DNA of 64,000 bases from Dichetophora obliterata (GCA_963920525.1 OY986435.1:222940399-223004398), one strand, 5' to 3'. Positions 44,601 through 51,270 are shown, numbered from the stretch's first letter. Made by a program: numbers and translations. Notes: generated by a model not told the origin, from the sequence alone.

Positions 44601-46183
44601 ATATGGTGTCGAAACACAAACATATATTAAATTTATTTTAATGGCATATTTTAAAGAATATTTTGGACTTATTTCAGTTTTTTTAAAAACCGTTCTGATT
44701 ATTTTTGGTGAAATTTTGATCCTGAAATTTTTTACAAAAAAATTTTTTTCATTTCTTATCATCAAATTTTTTTCTTATTTTGCTCCACCGACATTATTTT
44801 TGTAATTTTGTATTTTTGGGCAAAGCTTAAGCTTTACTTCAGTATATCATATTTTTTTCGGTGATCAAGGAATTTAAGAAAAAAGTAAGAACTTAATGTC
44901 TAATTGTTATTCAAATTTTTTTTTTTTTTGAGATTGTTACTTCATTTGTATGGTCAATTCAGCAATAAAAATCATGATATAATTTATATGCACAAAGTAG
45001 TTGTATTTATCTTTCTTGCTTTCTCTCTCTCTCTCTCTCTCTATCTTATTCTTTTGACTACTTGACTTAATAGAATTCTAGGGAAAAATAGTTTTCTTCA
45101 ACCCAACATATTTTTACAAAATAATAAGTATTCTAAGAGAAGTGGCAACCCTGTTTAGAGTGAAATTGAGAACATGGAATAAAAAAACAAGCATTGAGTA
45201 GAAAAATACTCGAAAATGTACGAGTAACTCGTAAATATCACGAGTTACTCGATAATTTCTCGAGTAACTCGTAATTTCGAGTTAATTAAAACATTGAGTT
45301 ACTTGAATCGAAATTCGAGTCTAGTTGCACTATTCACTATGCAAAAGCACGCAGTGTCACGCAAAAATCACGGCACGAACACACCTCTTCTTTACATATA
45401 CATACCAAAACATTAATAATAATATAATATTATATATAAACTGAAGGGTTTATTTTAAAGTTTTCAAATAATTGTATTTTGCCATTTTGCGAGTTTTTTT
45501 TTTTGTTAGGGCGATTTGTCGTGTTTTTAAAGGTTATTCGTGTTATGGTCCCCAAAAATTCGCAATTTATTATACCGTAGGAAAGCTAAATCTTTGCTCA
45601 AAAATACAACATTACAAAAAAAATGTCGGTGGAGCAAAATAAGAAAAAAATTTAATGATAAAAAATGGAAAAAAATTTTTTTGTAAATAATTTCAGGATC
45701 AAAATTTCCCCAAAAATAATCAGAACGGTTTTTTAAAAATAAAAACTAAATAAAATATTTCCAAAATATTTCTTAAAATATGCCATTAAAATATATTTAA
45801 TATTTGTTTTGGTTTCGACACCATATTTTATAAGGTGGTTCAGGTCCTGTATATTTTCAAAATTACCTTTAAGCGATTTCTGCAAAGGTCAAGGGGTCAA
45901 ATTTTTTTGGTCTGAAGGTATTTCTGTGTTCATTTAGGGTTGAACTTTTAGAAAGTTGACTCGCACCTAAGAAAATAAGATGGTGAATTTTTCCATATAA
46001 TTTTTAACCGGTCTCATTTCAGTGTACGCTAAGAGTAACACCATTCTCGGGGACTCGAAGCACTCTACCGGCGTGGTATTGGCCGAAATTGTTAAGGGTA
46101 ATATTCCGGTGCGCAATGGAGTTGTACATTTGATTCGGCATCCACTCATGATCATTGACACGACGGTGACGCAATTTTTACAG
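20582..46183 (+). CDS. Fas1: Fasciclin 1 (cell-adhesion protein), exons 1-7, 3' part outside window
   Basis: Host gene. Fasciclin 1 is a secreted, GPI-anchored homophilic adhesion protein on axons and other cells in insects, built from four FAS1 domains. Seven exons join in phase (20582-20698, 28970-29099, 29174-29343, 29422-29555, 44046-44142, 44200-44368, 46023-46183) for 978 nt, 326 codons. A signal peptide occupies residues 1 to about 25. FAS1 domain 1 spans about 40-152 (TLFVPTNEAFQ, NGDIFVNNAKII, VMHVIDEVLNPL). Domain 2 spans about 163-318 (HTFLIPIDEGF, VIDGHVILNNVIF, NGVVHLIRHPLMIIDTTV). No stop codon occurs: the last exon ends QFLQ at a GTAAGA donor, so domains 3-4 and the anchor signal lie past 64000. 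The related gene midline fasciclin (mfas) is the alternative; the local sequence favours Fas1. Confidence 0.88.
22049..22282 (+). pseudogene. Tc1-like transposase, first half of catalytic core
   Basis: Reads LKFAKEHKNWTADDWKRVIWSDES (first catalytic Asp), then, through a frame break, KQ-VKHGGGNFMVWGCF-type sequence around 22200-22250. It is cut at TA (22281-22282) by the DD41D element and resumes at 23197. The N-terminal DNA-binding half is very decayed (about 21960-22048) and the left end of the element is not found. Confidence 0.7.
22283..23196 (+). mobile_element. DD41D (rosa-like) mariner-type element, internally deleted
   Basis: A 914-bp element between TA (22281-22282) and TA (23197-23198). 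It begins CAGGGTCCGCCATCTAAC and ends with the near-complement (AGTTATTTGGCGGACCC then T). An internal deletion removes the DNA-binding half of the transposase: MVVCTLEQRWEILRHYF (from 22395) is joined almost directly to the catalytic core at 22472. The DD41D rosa family was described in a Ceratitis fruit fly, which fits a tephritid-like source. Confidence 0.8.
22472..23098 (+). pseudogene. DD41D transposase catalytic core (open, no N-terminus)
   Basis: An uninterrupted 208-codon frame from KIIFSDEAHF (catalytic D1) to a stop after NEIIFHY. D2 is in WFQQDGGTCHTA and D3 in RSCDLTPLDYYLWG; 41 residues separate D2 from the last Asp, hence DD41D. GTENPHAYIEKPLH and VTVNGARYR are also typical of the group. 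The N-terminal helix-turn-helix domains are deleted, so it cannot bind its ends, yet the core has no stop codon. The part from ATG 22664 alone codes 144 residues. Confidence 0.8.
23197..23832 (+). pseudogene. Tc1-like transposase, C-terminal half, and 3' end of element
   Basis: Continues the Tc1-like element after the nested insertion. The open part (23262-23600) reads EEEIIFKQDGNSKYT (D2), SPDLNRIEHFW (E, 34 residues later: DD34E), VESMPNRIK and the terminal KNKGLWTKY. The 3' end of the element is GCTCCCCACTG at 23822-23832, followed by TA (23833-23834). Confidence 0.75.
24147..24287. mobile_element. Small inverted-repeat MITE
   Basis: About 140 bp. The left arm TTTATAGTGCCGACTTACGA is complemented on the right by GCAAGTCGCCACTATAAA, and GAGCCGAGCTGAAAC pairs with GTTTCAGTTCGGCTC. 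The outer ends are TAGGGAGTG and, complemented, TAAGGGCTC. I see no convincing target duplication. Flanks 23989-24146 and 24288-25230 hold nothing recognisable. Confidence 0.65.
25239..25560 (-). pseudogene. Mariner-type transposase remnant, C-terminal part
   Basis: On the minus strand, decayed frames read TKFPATISCFPD-K, LARDF, then KRTITRSAL / EDHYKKCIVVARDYVE, resembling the end of mariner-type (DD34D) transposases (short helix, Cys-Ile, DYVE). Several stops and frame changes. The N-terminal part lies at 26962-27230; the DNA between has been inserted later. Weak similarity, by eye only. Confidence 0.4.
25797..25925. repeat. 62-bp tandem duplication
   Basis: The block AAAATATGTATATTT...CACGCTATTT.AGCGTATTTTCGCTCAGA occurs at about 25797 and again at about 25859 with a few differences. 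No function seen. Confidence 0.5.
26020..26200. mobile_element. CAAGG-ended hAT-type MITE, copy 1
   Basis: 181 bp, starting CAAGGCTCATTAATAAGG and ending with the complement of CAAGGCTCTCATTTATAAGG. It is about 90% like the copy at 49379-49553. Its flanks do not show a clean 8-bp duplication, unlike the other copy, which suggests it is older. Confidence 0.75.
26318..26872. mobile_element. Non-autonomous inverted-repeat element
   Basis: The left arm ATGGTGTAAGAAATAGAG / GTGTTAGTGAGTTTGACA is matched in inverse by the right arm TGTCAAAAACTCACTAACAC / CTATATTTCTTAGACCAT. Arms are about 40 bp and the interior about 470 bp, without coding capacity. Target duplication not resolved. Confidence 0.55.
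26962..27230 (-). pseudogene. Mariner-type transposase remnant, N-terminal part
   Basis: Reads SEIVLNDRNVNLDETANIKGISKKCVLGTTY.HNW, similar to the second helix-turn-helix of mariner-type transposases (regulatory words 'ISKxxV', followed by a conserved Trp). It ends early by stop. It is likely the other half of the remnant at 25239-25560. Call made by eye. Confidence 0.4.
27489..28310. repeat. Direct duplication of a 'ttcttcttaa'-rich repeat, second copy interrupted
   Basis: The block GATTTCTTCTTAAAATGTAT / TTTAGAACAAGAGGTATG / AAACTTCTTAAATTTTC / TTTCTTCTTAATTTCTTATA occurs at 27489-27632 and again at 27710-27757 plus 28172-28290. The second copy is interrupted by the MITE at 27758-28171. 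No coding capacity. Confidence 0.7.
27758..28171. mobile_element. hAT-type MITE with CAGTGATGT ends
   Basis: 414 bp, starting CAGTGATGTGCGGCG and ending with the complement of CAGTGATGTTCCTCG. The 8-bp flanks are GTAGCAAT (27750-27757) and GACGCAAT (28172-28179). The uninterrupted first copy of the host repeat has GACGCAGA at this point, so the left flank has mutated. CAGTG fits the hAT end pattern YARNG. A run of GTCGACA / TGTCGAC words lies in both arms. Confidence 0.75.
28970..29099 (+). CDS. Fas1: Fas1 exon 2: start of FAS1 domain 1
   Basis: Codes FYSLLEQTPIANATLAL, RSCTLFVPTNEAFQRHHG and QTYVLYHM; the SLLE start helix and the FVPTNEAF strand are hallmarks of a FAS1 domain. Acceptor TTTTTTAG before 28970, donor GTATGT after 29099, phase 1 exit. 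Intron 2 is 74 bp. Confidence 0.88.
29174..29343 (+). CDS. Fas1: Fas1 exon 3: FAS1 domain 1 core
   Basis: Codes ATVALAQDQLSKVIPSDMDG, NPPLYITKNRNGDIFVNNAK and IIPSLSIQMTNSLGSRQ. The LYIT...NGDIFVNNAKI strand pair is typical of FAS1. Acceptor TTTTTGCAG, donor GTTAGT, ends in phase 0. Confidence 0.88.
29401..29420 (+). repeat. (ATCC)n microsatellite forming the exon 4 acceptor tract
   Basis: ATCCATCCATCCATCCATCA runs straight into the AG of the exon 4 acceptor. It takes the place of a normal uninterrupted pyrimidine tract; one base in four is A. Confidence 0.9.
29422..29555 (+). CDS. Fas1: Fas1 exon 4: end of domain 1, start of domain 2
   Basis: Codes VMHVIDEVLNPL, the closing H-box of FAS1 domain 1, then a linker (TPLPTSKTEITNPD) and the first helix of domain 2 (AFQFLQQADLLNIGDFRL). 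Donor GTAAAC, phase 2 exit. Intron 4 (29556-44045) is 14.5 kb. Confidence 0.88.
29950..30140. repeat. Short inverted-repeat element (MITE-like)
   Basis: The left arm around AAAAAGAACATACAGTAAAG is matched in inverse by CTTTACTGAATGTTCTTTTT on the right; arms about 45 bp, total 190 bp. Target duplication not clear. Confidence 0.5.
30141..32990. other. AT-rich intron 4 stretch without recognisable genes
   Basis: Open frames here (for example 30288-30773 on +) look random: Lys/Phe/Ile-rich with no motif. Local structure consists of an A run at 30956-30974, a short (TA)n at 31948-31968 and scattered AGAGGACAAAA words (30930-30990, 31980-32040). I cannot assign any of it. Confidence 0.5.
32990..33041. 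mobile_element. One end of a piggyBac-type MITE
   Basis: Complemented, the end reads CCCATTAAGGACGATGATGC next to TTAA (33042-33045), with the perfect palindrome GATGCCATATGGCATC just inside. It matches the start of the MITE at 15781. The other end was not identified. Confidence 0.45.
33490..34080 (-). pseudogene. Degenerate Tc1-like transposase (DD34E type)
   Basis: Minus-strand fragments read KPMEICSLE-W (where the family has W.VL.SDESK), RPTGW, a block matching the GxGxVxVWGCF region, DNDPKH-like IMIPNIRQ, SSSEDLNSIKHLW (family SPDLNPIEHLW) and a final KQKGYPTKYYP. Many stops and frame changes. It is an old copy from a family different from the one at 15979. Confidence 0.6.
34310..34625. 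repeat. Two diverged ~140-bp tandem units
   Basis: Both units contain GTGTACATCGATTC/ATGTACATTGCGACTC, a C-rich tract (CCCCTTCCCCTCCC / CACCTCCTCCCTCC) and AACCCGAAAATGAAAAACAT / ATCCGAAACTGGAAAACAT. No function seen. Confidence 0.45.
34771..35759 (+). mobile_element. piggyBac-like remnant, internally deleted
   Basis: Right end CTTTCTGGACGG (complemented CCCTTTCTGGACGG) next to TTAA at 35760-35763; left end CCCTTTCGGGACTACTG next to TTTA (34767-34770), a mutated TTAA. The 989-bp interior keeps only the start of a transposase (35147) and about 400 bp of 3' sequence; the catalytic DDD core is missing. Confidence 0.65.
35147..35353 (+). pseudogene. piggyBac transposase N-terminal fragment
   Basis: Starts MSKRKLTREDIEGVECEES, then after an in-frame TGA SDSEYLGQSSDETRSASEAE and PPEFDKEDTESQVVAQ, and a second stop. 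A basic start followed by an acidic, Ser-rich region is how piggyBac-like transposases begin. No catalytic part remains. Confidence 0.6.
35764..36640. other. Intergenic-type AT-rich stretch
   Basis: No gene or element recognised. Two words with ACACAAAATATAGAAAAT / ACACACAAAATAGAAAATAT (about 36030 and 36190) suggest a weak local duplication. Confidence 0.4.
37099..37192 (+). repeat. Perfect 47-bp tandem duplication in element B
   Basis: Two identical units, 37099-37145 and 37146-37192, beginning GATCAAGCAAACTTATATTT. They lie between the left inverted repeat and the transposase start (37391), a position where promoter or transposase-binding sites would be expected. The function is not shown. 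Confidence 0.9.
37391..39610 (+). CDS. hAT-like DDE transposase, full length
   Basis: 739 residues without intron or stop. Residues 1-100 form a helical N-terminal domain (EVLWDKARIPT...), 100-180 a charged coiled-coil-like stretch (DDLFDIAHGDALSII, EKRRNMREERELIRQ), 180-215 an acidic linker and 214-222 a basic patch (GKKRKMKN). The core has candidate catalytic Asp in VHWDG (D299) and LCFDTTATNTG (D364), then a C-x-H-H motif (LPCRHHIYE, 393-396), an arrangement shared by hAT and related DDE families. CHHARWMAKAIYSLK (500-514) follows and a conserved VVNDTAERNVKLMEEYN (688-704) lies near the end; E694 is one candidate for the last acidic residue. It parallels the decayed protein of 10286-12582. 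I know the group only from unnamed insect proteins; the hAT label comes from the DNA ends. Confidence 0.8.
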   Translation: METRANEKLFLLGHDESQIIGCKLPSKGQILKVLFYNMRKIKLNLRPSAYLVIKEAEVLWDKARIPTSQNIRSVQKVEALYHQWKTLQKTCKRRTALQEKREHDFVEELDDLFDIAHGDALSIIQIEEDRLFLLNQRKKGRPGGMIGSDRALFEREKRRNMREERELIRQEKYHQEQSQNLVASQDYSDDEGQLAEIDSDELQDNFQQTSTGNVGKKRKMKNFITPKLVATLDKCKVSDRDAVRILIGTAEALGHDLSQLAISKSTIRNCRKKIRSETAINLKEKFQNILPQTITVHWDGKLLPSLTGKEKVDRLPVVITSTETEHLLGVPALQAGTGRQQAEAIIQLLKEWNLTDKVQALCFDTTATNTGRLQGACVILEQELGKDLLYLPCRHHIYEIELKSVFEKRNLSSSGPTLSIFQKFKGSWAMINQENFKFGVHDEKVSQHISVFELEDLATFFRQYLKIKQPRADYKELLELSLIFLGEHERNYKFKSPGACHHARWMAKAIYSLKMFLFREEFVMSSDEIDAIRDACLFIVKIYVKVWIEEPIAAKAPNQDLLFIKSLFTYKNVNENVSNATLGKFRNHLWYLAAETVGFSFFDETITSETKTRMIKRLRVEPENESKRLITDIQDLQSKSIEDFVTKNTLHFFERFSIATDFFQKEPSQWQNEPSYIQGVNIVSKMRVVNDTAERNVKLMEEYNNSLSKNEEEKQFILQIVTDYRKNYKGINKSDLMEH
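40060..40265. repeat. Two direct ~125-bp units right of element B
   Basis: AGTATAAAA-AAACACATTTTT, then CCACCCTGGTGTCAAAAAA and TTTTTTGAAATTCTT at 40085-40147; the second unit at 40192-40255 has CACTTTTTCAGGGTCCACCC and GGCGTCAAAAAACTTTTTGA. Similar at about 85%. No coding capacity. Confidence 0.55.
40667..42813 (-). mobile_element. Helitron-like element, 2.1 kb, non-autonomous
   Basis: On the minus strand it starts A|TCTATAGTAATAAAAC with a TTTGTTTGTTTGTTTG run just inside, and ends ...CGGGTATATCAGCTAG|T. TC at the 5' end, CTAG at the 3' end and insertion between A and T, with no duplication, are Helitron features. The same end sequences occur at 49641-50353. I see no Rep or helicase motif, so the 2.1 kb is non-coding. 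Confidence 0.65.
42815..43180. repeat. ~126-bp tandem repeat, three units
   Basis: Units share TATTGCCACGCCCATTTGT, GACCGTAATTTGT, TGTGCCTACCC, TTTCAGTACCCTA and GAGATACAGTGGTTTT; the last word recurs at about 42920 and 43046. The array starts directly at the 5' end of the Helitron-like element. Confidence 0.75.
43455..43800. repeat. ~118-bp tandem repeat, three units
   Basis: Each unit has GAATTTACAAATTC, ATTATTTGACA, AGGGTTGCCACCTT, ATTTTTGCGATTTCGAAG, and ACTAGGTCAAAATGGGTCGC; unit starts at about 43461, 43572 and 43695. It lies 0.25 kb before Fas1 exon 5. Confidence 0.75.
44046..44142 (+). CDS. Fas1: Fas1 exon 5: FAS1 domain 2
   Basis: Codes SYRSQVTLMRKEVLYQSPGG and HTFLIPIDEGFK. Acceptor CTCTAG before 44046 joins the phase-2 exit of exon 4, making Arg at the junction. 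Donor AAG|GTGAGT, phase 0 exit. Confidence 0.88.
44143..44199 (+). other. Fas1: Fas1 intron 5: 57 bp, in frame, no stop codon
   Basis: Starts GTGAGT and ends GAACAG. It is exactly 19 codons and fully open (VSSFNFLNMLNFTIAPYEQ), so retention would insert 19 residues after DEGFK without breaking the protein. Good splice signals and the fit of the flanking protein to the family argue that it is normally removed. A 57-bp intron is near the lower size limit in flies. Confidence 0.75.
44200..44368 (+). CDS. Fas1: Fas1 exon 6: FAS1 domain 2
   Basis: Codes QTTRSSLVDNKVIDGHVILN, NVIFTSAAQLEVPQTTAAFE and DNIKVTVSFFQEKDGK. The VIDGHVILNNVIF segment is the family's H1-like box. Donor A|GTGAGA, phase 1 exit. 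The reading continues open past the exon for 24 codons but loses all similarity. Confidence 0.88.
44460..45967. mobile_element. Inverted-repeat DNA element in Fas1 intron 6
   Basis: About 1.5 kb, with roughly 380-bp arms at 44460-44836 and 45581-45967; ends GGTGCGCGTCAACTTTC and, complemented, GGTGCGAGTCAACTTTC. The centre holds a (CT)n microsatellite (about 45021-45043) and a cluster of CTCGAGTAACTCG-type palindromes (45206-45300). No coding capacity; no convincing target duplication. It makes up nearly all of the 1.65-kb intron. Confidence 0.75.
46023..46183 (+). CDS. Fas1: Fas1 exon 7: end of FAS1 domain 2
   Basis: Codes (M)YAKSNTILGDSKHSTGVV, LAEIVKGNIPVRNGVVHLIR and HPLMIIDTTVTQFLQ. VHLIRHPLMI is the closing H-box of domain 2. 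Acceptor TTTCAG, donor CAG|GTAAGA, phase 0 exit. No later exon was found in the window, so intron 7 is at least 17.8 kb. Confidence 0.88.
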
Positions 46184-47385
46184 GTAAGAAGTCAAGTCAT
46201 GTTTCATTCTACATAAGTCCAACACTTTAAAACATACTTATATACAAATATCTCCTTTGTACCGCTTCTTCTAATTAAGCTATAACTGTGCTGCTGCTGA
46301 GAGAATAGACAGCTTAGTTATTAAAATTTTTAATTATTCTTAAGCTATAAATTAAGACCATTTAACAATTATTGTTTTTTCGGCTAGCTAACTTTACAGA
46401 TAGTAACCATGTGACATCAGTTTTTTTAAAACTTATCTACATAAGGAGCCATAAATGAAAACTCTTCTTTAAAAGCCTTGTCAGCAATGAGTTTATTCTG
46501 TTTGACACAACTTCGACAATTTGTCTTTTAAATTTTTGGTTTGTCAAATGTCTAACTAAGAGGCCATTGAAAATTTACTAACTAACCCTAATCAAGCTGT
46601 TGTCTAAACATATATCAAAATTCTTTCACGTTTTATTGGCTCCCACACAAACAGTGATGCTTTATTATGTCAGCATTTAGTAAAAGCTTTCTAATATTAA
46701 TTCAATTGATTTTTGAGATTAACTTGAAATTTTTTTGCTGTAATTTAGCACACTACTCTATGTAACCCACAATCCAGAAACCAGATATTCTCACATATAC
46801 AATAAATGAAAATTGCCCAATGACAGATTTTACTCTGAGCTGAACTGATATATTCTTGAGCTATATATGAGCAGGGGAAATCATTTCAGATCTTGTAAAT
46901 GATTGCATTATCCTAAGCTTTATTTTCATGAATACATGTTATAAGAGCTGATACGCATACACGCTGATATGATTGCCCCCCAAAAATATTCAGTTCGTAG
47001 TAAAATCATAATCAAAATTTTACTTTAAAATAAATTTTATCAATTGAATTTTATTTTAAAAAAATTTTGGGTGTAATGTAAGTATTACAAATATGGTAAT
47101 TTTTGTTAATTTAAGTTCAGAAGTTTTGTAAATAAACGATGTTATCATTAGTATAGTGACGTGGTCGTGATTACACAAAAGTGTTTCTAAAATATCTTGA
47201 GGAAAATCAATTTTAAGTTCTGTTTGGAAACCAGAAAACTAGCAGTTAAGTTTGCCTCAAAGTAGTTCGATTCACATTTTTTTATTTGGTGTCGTAACAT
47301 TTCAAGTTTCAAATGATATACATACGTAAGTTATAGAATACCAATCCAAATCTAAAATAATAAATTTGCATAAGTACATTAAGAT
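46184..47385. other. Fas1 intron 7 start, no gene recognised
   Basis: AT-rich DNA with no open frame of interest, no RNA gene and no repeat end I can support. Confidence 0.45.
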
Positions 47386-47389
47386 GGAC

Positions 47390-48190
47390 CCTCATGTATA
47401 AGAAAATTGAAAAATCATCTGTTTTAAAATCTGAGTCCAATTTTGTGTGAGGTTAGGGTAAAACAATATTGACAAAAATGTGAGCTCGATCGGTTGAAAA
47501 TAGCACTCATTGAAGTTTGTGAGAATGGAATTGGGGCCAAATAAATTTTGACCCCCCCCTCCACCCGCGGGCTGGTGACTTTCGATAACTTTTTATCGTT
47601 TGATACTTGCACTAATGGCATATCTGGCAAATAAATAACCATTCGAAAAAAGAACACTTCGCGATTTATGTTTTCTTCAAGTCTACCTTCTCACTTTGTA
47701 TGGGAGGCTGACGTAGTTTTACAAATTTCATACAAGCAAAATTTGAAGTCACTAGATTAGTTTTTGTTAGATTTAAAGAGTTTTTACCGTTTTTGTAACC
47801 TTACCTACATTTGTATGGGAGGTAGACGTGGTTTTTATTCAACTTTTGTTAATTTAATACTCAAAAATCATATTAAAGGTTAAAGCTTGTGTGCAAAATT
47901 TGAAGTCATTAGATTAATTTTTGTGGAATTTAAAGAGATTTTACCATTTTGGTTATGTCGCTTTTTATGGGAGGTAGCCGTTGTTTTCATTCGATTTCAA
48001 TCATTTTCGAACTTGACCCCCATTTTTTACTATAAAGCTTATATATTGAATTTCGTTACGACAGCTATAAAATTACGGCTGTTATCGTGATCACAGACAG
48101 ACAGACGGACAAACGGAAATGGCTAAATCGACTCAGGAGGTGATGCTGATTTAGAATATATGTATATACTTTTCTATACCTAAGGAATTT
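47390..48190. repeat. Dispersed repeat with CAGACAGACAGACGGAC motif
   Basis: Positions 47430-47550 are the inverse of 58380-58510 (shared GAGCTCGATCGGTTGAAA, CAATTTTGTGTGAGGTTA). Further right, two units with TTTGTATGGGAGG(C/T)(T/A)GACGT (about 47696 and 47812) precede CAGACAGACAGACGGACAAA, ATGGCTAAATCGACTCAG at 48100-48140, a phrase common in dispersed fly repeats. No coding. 48190-49370 holds nothing I recognise. Confidence 0.5.
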
Positions 48191-49378
48191 ATGATAACTT
48201 TTCTAAAGCATGTTTTGACGAAAATGAGCAGCAATTGTGTACCAAAATATACATGGCAAGCTGAAATTTCACATTTAAAACGAAAAAAAGGGCTTAATTT
48301 AAGGGTTAATTGAGCAAAGATTATAATATGTGTTTATTGAATTTTTTTACGTAAATAATACAAAAATCAAAATCCTAAAAAATTAATTTTTTAATGTTAA
48401 TGCGTCTTCTTCTTCTAGGTGGCGTTGAAAAAAGTCGTTTTCAGCCACGGCGAAGATTTCTCGAGTTATCGTAGTTCATCTTAAATTTTCTGTTAGGGTT
48501 TTAACTACAATATTCTACAATTAGACCCCCGTGCGGTAAGAATTGTAGTGAAGGTTGTAGGTTTAAAAATATGTAAAAACTTTTGAGTACTATGCAATAT
48601 AGATCTATTCCGTGGGTTTCTGCTTTCATCAGATCCTTTTATAGCTTTACCAAAATTCAGGAGTGTACTGTCTGTCCCCTTAAAAGGATTTTTTTTATTT
48701 AACATAGCTACACAAAGCTGTGTTGTTTATTACCACTGTTTCTTTGTATGCATTTATAAAATCGTTTTTCAAAAGAAATTTCTGGAATATTTATAAAGGG
48801 TCCCGAAAAACAATACTACAACAATAATTTTTTTTACACCTCCTAACATATTTTTAATCAATAATTTAACAAGCGAATCACAATACCATATGAATACTTT
48901 TACTTTGCGTAGAACTGAGTTAAAACAAATGTTTCACAAAAAGATATTTTCAATCGTAATTGCAGATATACTTCAATATTCAATATCAAACTGTAATATT
49001 AAGAAAATATATATCTCTTTTAAAGAAAGTTTTTTTTTTGAGAAACTTAAAACGCAACCATGATAAAACAATCTTTTAGGTAGCCCTGACAACTACCTAT
49101 TTTCTCACGAGCTGCGGTCAGCATATGTGAAACAAAAGAAAACTAAAAAAAATTTTGACACAAAACATTTTTGACATCTTCATTTTGCATCAGCTGCCAC
49201 AGCAACCATAGCACGCTCTCGTTTTAAATTTTCTTTTGTTTGACTTTCATGAACCGAACTCCACGAATACAAGTCGCACGAATACTGTTGAACCTGTTAT
49301 AAAGAAATATTTTTCTGTTAAAGAGAAGGTGTCTTTATTGATGAGAAAATATTTCTCTTTTTCATGGAAGCTTTTAAC

Positions 49379-49553
49379 CAAGGCTCATTTATAAGGTTGT
49401 GGCACTTGAGAGCTCAGTCGAACTGTCAGAATGGATGAAGAGAAATGAAGAAAATGAATGCTTAGAACAAGGAAAAGCACAGTGACAGTTCGAGCAAAGG
49501 CGGGAAAAAGAGTGCATTTCTCTCATTTGCCACAACCTTATAAATGAACCTTG
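49379..49553. mobile_element. CAAGG-ended hAT-type MITE, copy 2
   Basis: 175 bp, starting CAAGGCTCATTTATAAGG and ending with the complement of CAAGGTTCATTTATAAGG. Flanked by a perfect 8-bp duplication CTTTTAAC (49371-49378, 49554-49561) that fits nTnnnnAn. The first copy is at 26020-26200. Confidence 0.88.
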
Positions 49554-49640
49554 CTTTTAACCATTTTTAGGGAATTTCTGAGAACACATTTAGAGAAAAA
49601 CATTCTCTGGAGCAAAGTCATTTCCATTTTTCTCTAAATA

Positions 49641-50353
49641 CTAGCTGAACCCGGTGTGCTTCGCTACCCCCTCGTTTTAATATAATATTAAAAGTATTTA
49701 TATATTTACAAAAATTTATTTATTTCATTTTAATTTAATTATTGCATTGCTTCTGCCCTTTTTTTTGTTGTAATCCAATTATAATTCAGCACTGAACCGC
49801 ATATAATTTGCTTCATGCTCCCCTTTTTTTTTAGACCAATCAATAAGCAGCAATTATACAATCAGCTGCCGCCGTTGGTCAAAAAATGCCCAAGATATGA
49901 CGATTTTAAATTTTGGATTATATGGGCAAGGCCACGCCCCTTTGTCCACTCTATAGTCAAGAATTAATTATTTCGTAAGAATATACTATTGTGAAAATTT
50001 AATGGCGATCGGTCCAGTAGTTAAGACTATATTACGATTTTTAGTTTTCCTGAAAAGGGGCGTGGTCCACCCACTTTTCTCTTGGTACGTATTCCTAATT
50101 AAGCCAATACCATATGTACCAAATATCATCGACGTAGGTCAAAAAATGTCCATAATATGGCGATTTAAATTTTTGGGTTATATGGGCGGTGCCACGCCCC
50201 TTTGTCCAATAAAACTTCATATAGCCTATTATTCCTTCCAGAGTCATAGTAACATACTGTGAAAGTTTCAGGAAGATTGGTCCAAAGGCTTGGCATCCTA
50301 TAAAGTACAAACAAACAAACAGACAGACAGACATTCATTTTTATATATATAGA
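49641..50353 (-). mobile_element. Helitron-like element, 713 bp, complete ends
   Basis: On the minus strand it runs A|TCTATATATATAAAAATG ... GTTTGTTTGTTTG ... CACACCGGGTTCAGCTAG|T. TC and CTAG ends, between A and T, no duplication. Internal units with GGTCAAAAAATG(C/T)CC, ATATGGGC, GCCACGCCCCTTTGTCCA repeat at about 49877 and 50128. Non-coding. Confidence 0.7.
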
Positions 50354-50972
50354 TTGAAAGCAGATTAATTATAATTAAAATGGGGCGAAAAAGGGGGATT
50401 TGGTAATAAAAAAATCTATGGCTACCTTACCTGTAGATAAAAAGTATATAAAACTTTAGGTAAATACATATTACAAAAAAGTATTTTGTATAGCAAACAT
50501 TGTTAGTGGTATAAGTTTCTGAATTTAAAAAAGGGGCGGTGAAGTGGGCGTGGTTCATAGTTATATGGCGACGTTAACAGTATTAAGAGCAATATACTAC
50601 CAAATAAAAAATAATCCGTTGGAAGGAACAAATTTGTACAGAGAACAAAAAGTTTAAAACTTAAATTTGGCATGAAAAGGGGGCGTGAAATGGGGCGTGG
50701 CGTAAGAAACGTTTATTTATACCTCGCCTGGAGTATGTGTATGTGTATACAATTTGAAGTAAATCTGTTAAAAACTATATGGGAGCAATTACATAATTTT
50801 AAAAAGTGGGCGTAAAAGTGAGCGTGGTTGAAAAAGTACCCTTTTAATCATGCCAGAGTCCCAGTTAAATGCTGTGAAAATTTCAGGAAGATCGGTCCAG
50901 AGGTTTGGTCTCCTATAAGGTACAAACAAACAAACAAATAAACAAACACACATTCCATTTTATATATATAGA
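50354..50972 (-). mobile_element. Second Helitron-like element, 5' part
   Basis: Ends on + with TATATATATAGA|T at 50972, complemented A|TCTATATATATAAAATGG, and carries GTTTGTTTGTTTGT just inside, like its neighbour. The opposite end (CTAG) was not found; it may have been lost when the adjacent element at 49641-50353 arrived. Confidence 0.5.
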
Positions 50973-51057
50973 TGATGCCTTTTTTCACATGTTCCGAGAA
51001 ACTTTTTTCTGAGTGCAAGTGAAACCGGTTAAAAATAAACAAGTTCATTTCCTTTCT

Positions 51058-51270
51058 TAGGTTGCCCGCTGAGTAAACGCCAAAGCAGGCAGGCAGGTGC
51101 AGGAAAACTATGTGAACAAGCAAGAAAAAAGTTATTTCTATCTCGTTTCTTCGCAGGGCCTGCCTGCCTGCCTGCCTGCTTCGGCGTTTACTCAGCGGGC
51201 AGCCTTAGGTTGCCCGCTGAGTAAGCGCCGAAGCAGGCAGGCAGGCAGACAGGCAGGCAGGCAGGCACCA
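51058..51270. repeat. CCTG/CAGG-rich foldback units, left cluster
   Basis: Unit 1 (about 51058-51210) is a palindrome: TTGCCCGCTGAGTAAACGCC, (AGGC)n ... (GCCT)n, GGCGTTTACTCAGCGGGCA, around a centre with GAAAACTATGTGAACAAG. A second left half starts at about 51207 (TTGCCCGCTGAGTAAGCGCC, then eight or so AGGC units). The open frame across it is an artefact of the tetranucleotide. A short (GGCA) block is also at 51331. Confidence 0.8.
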
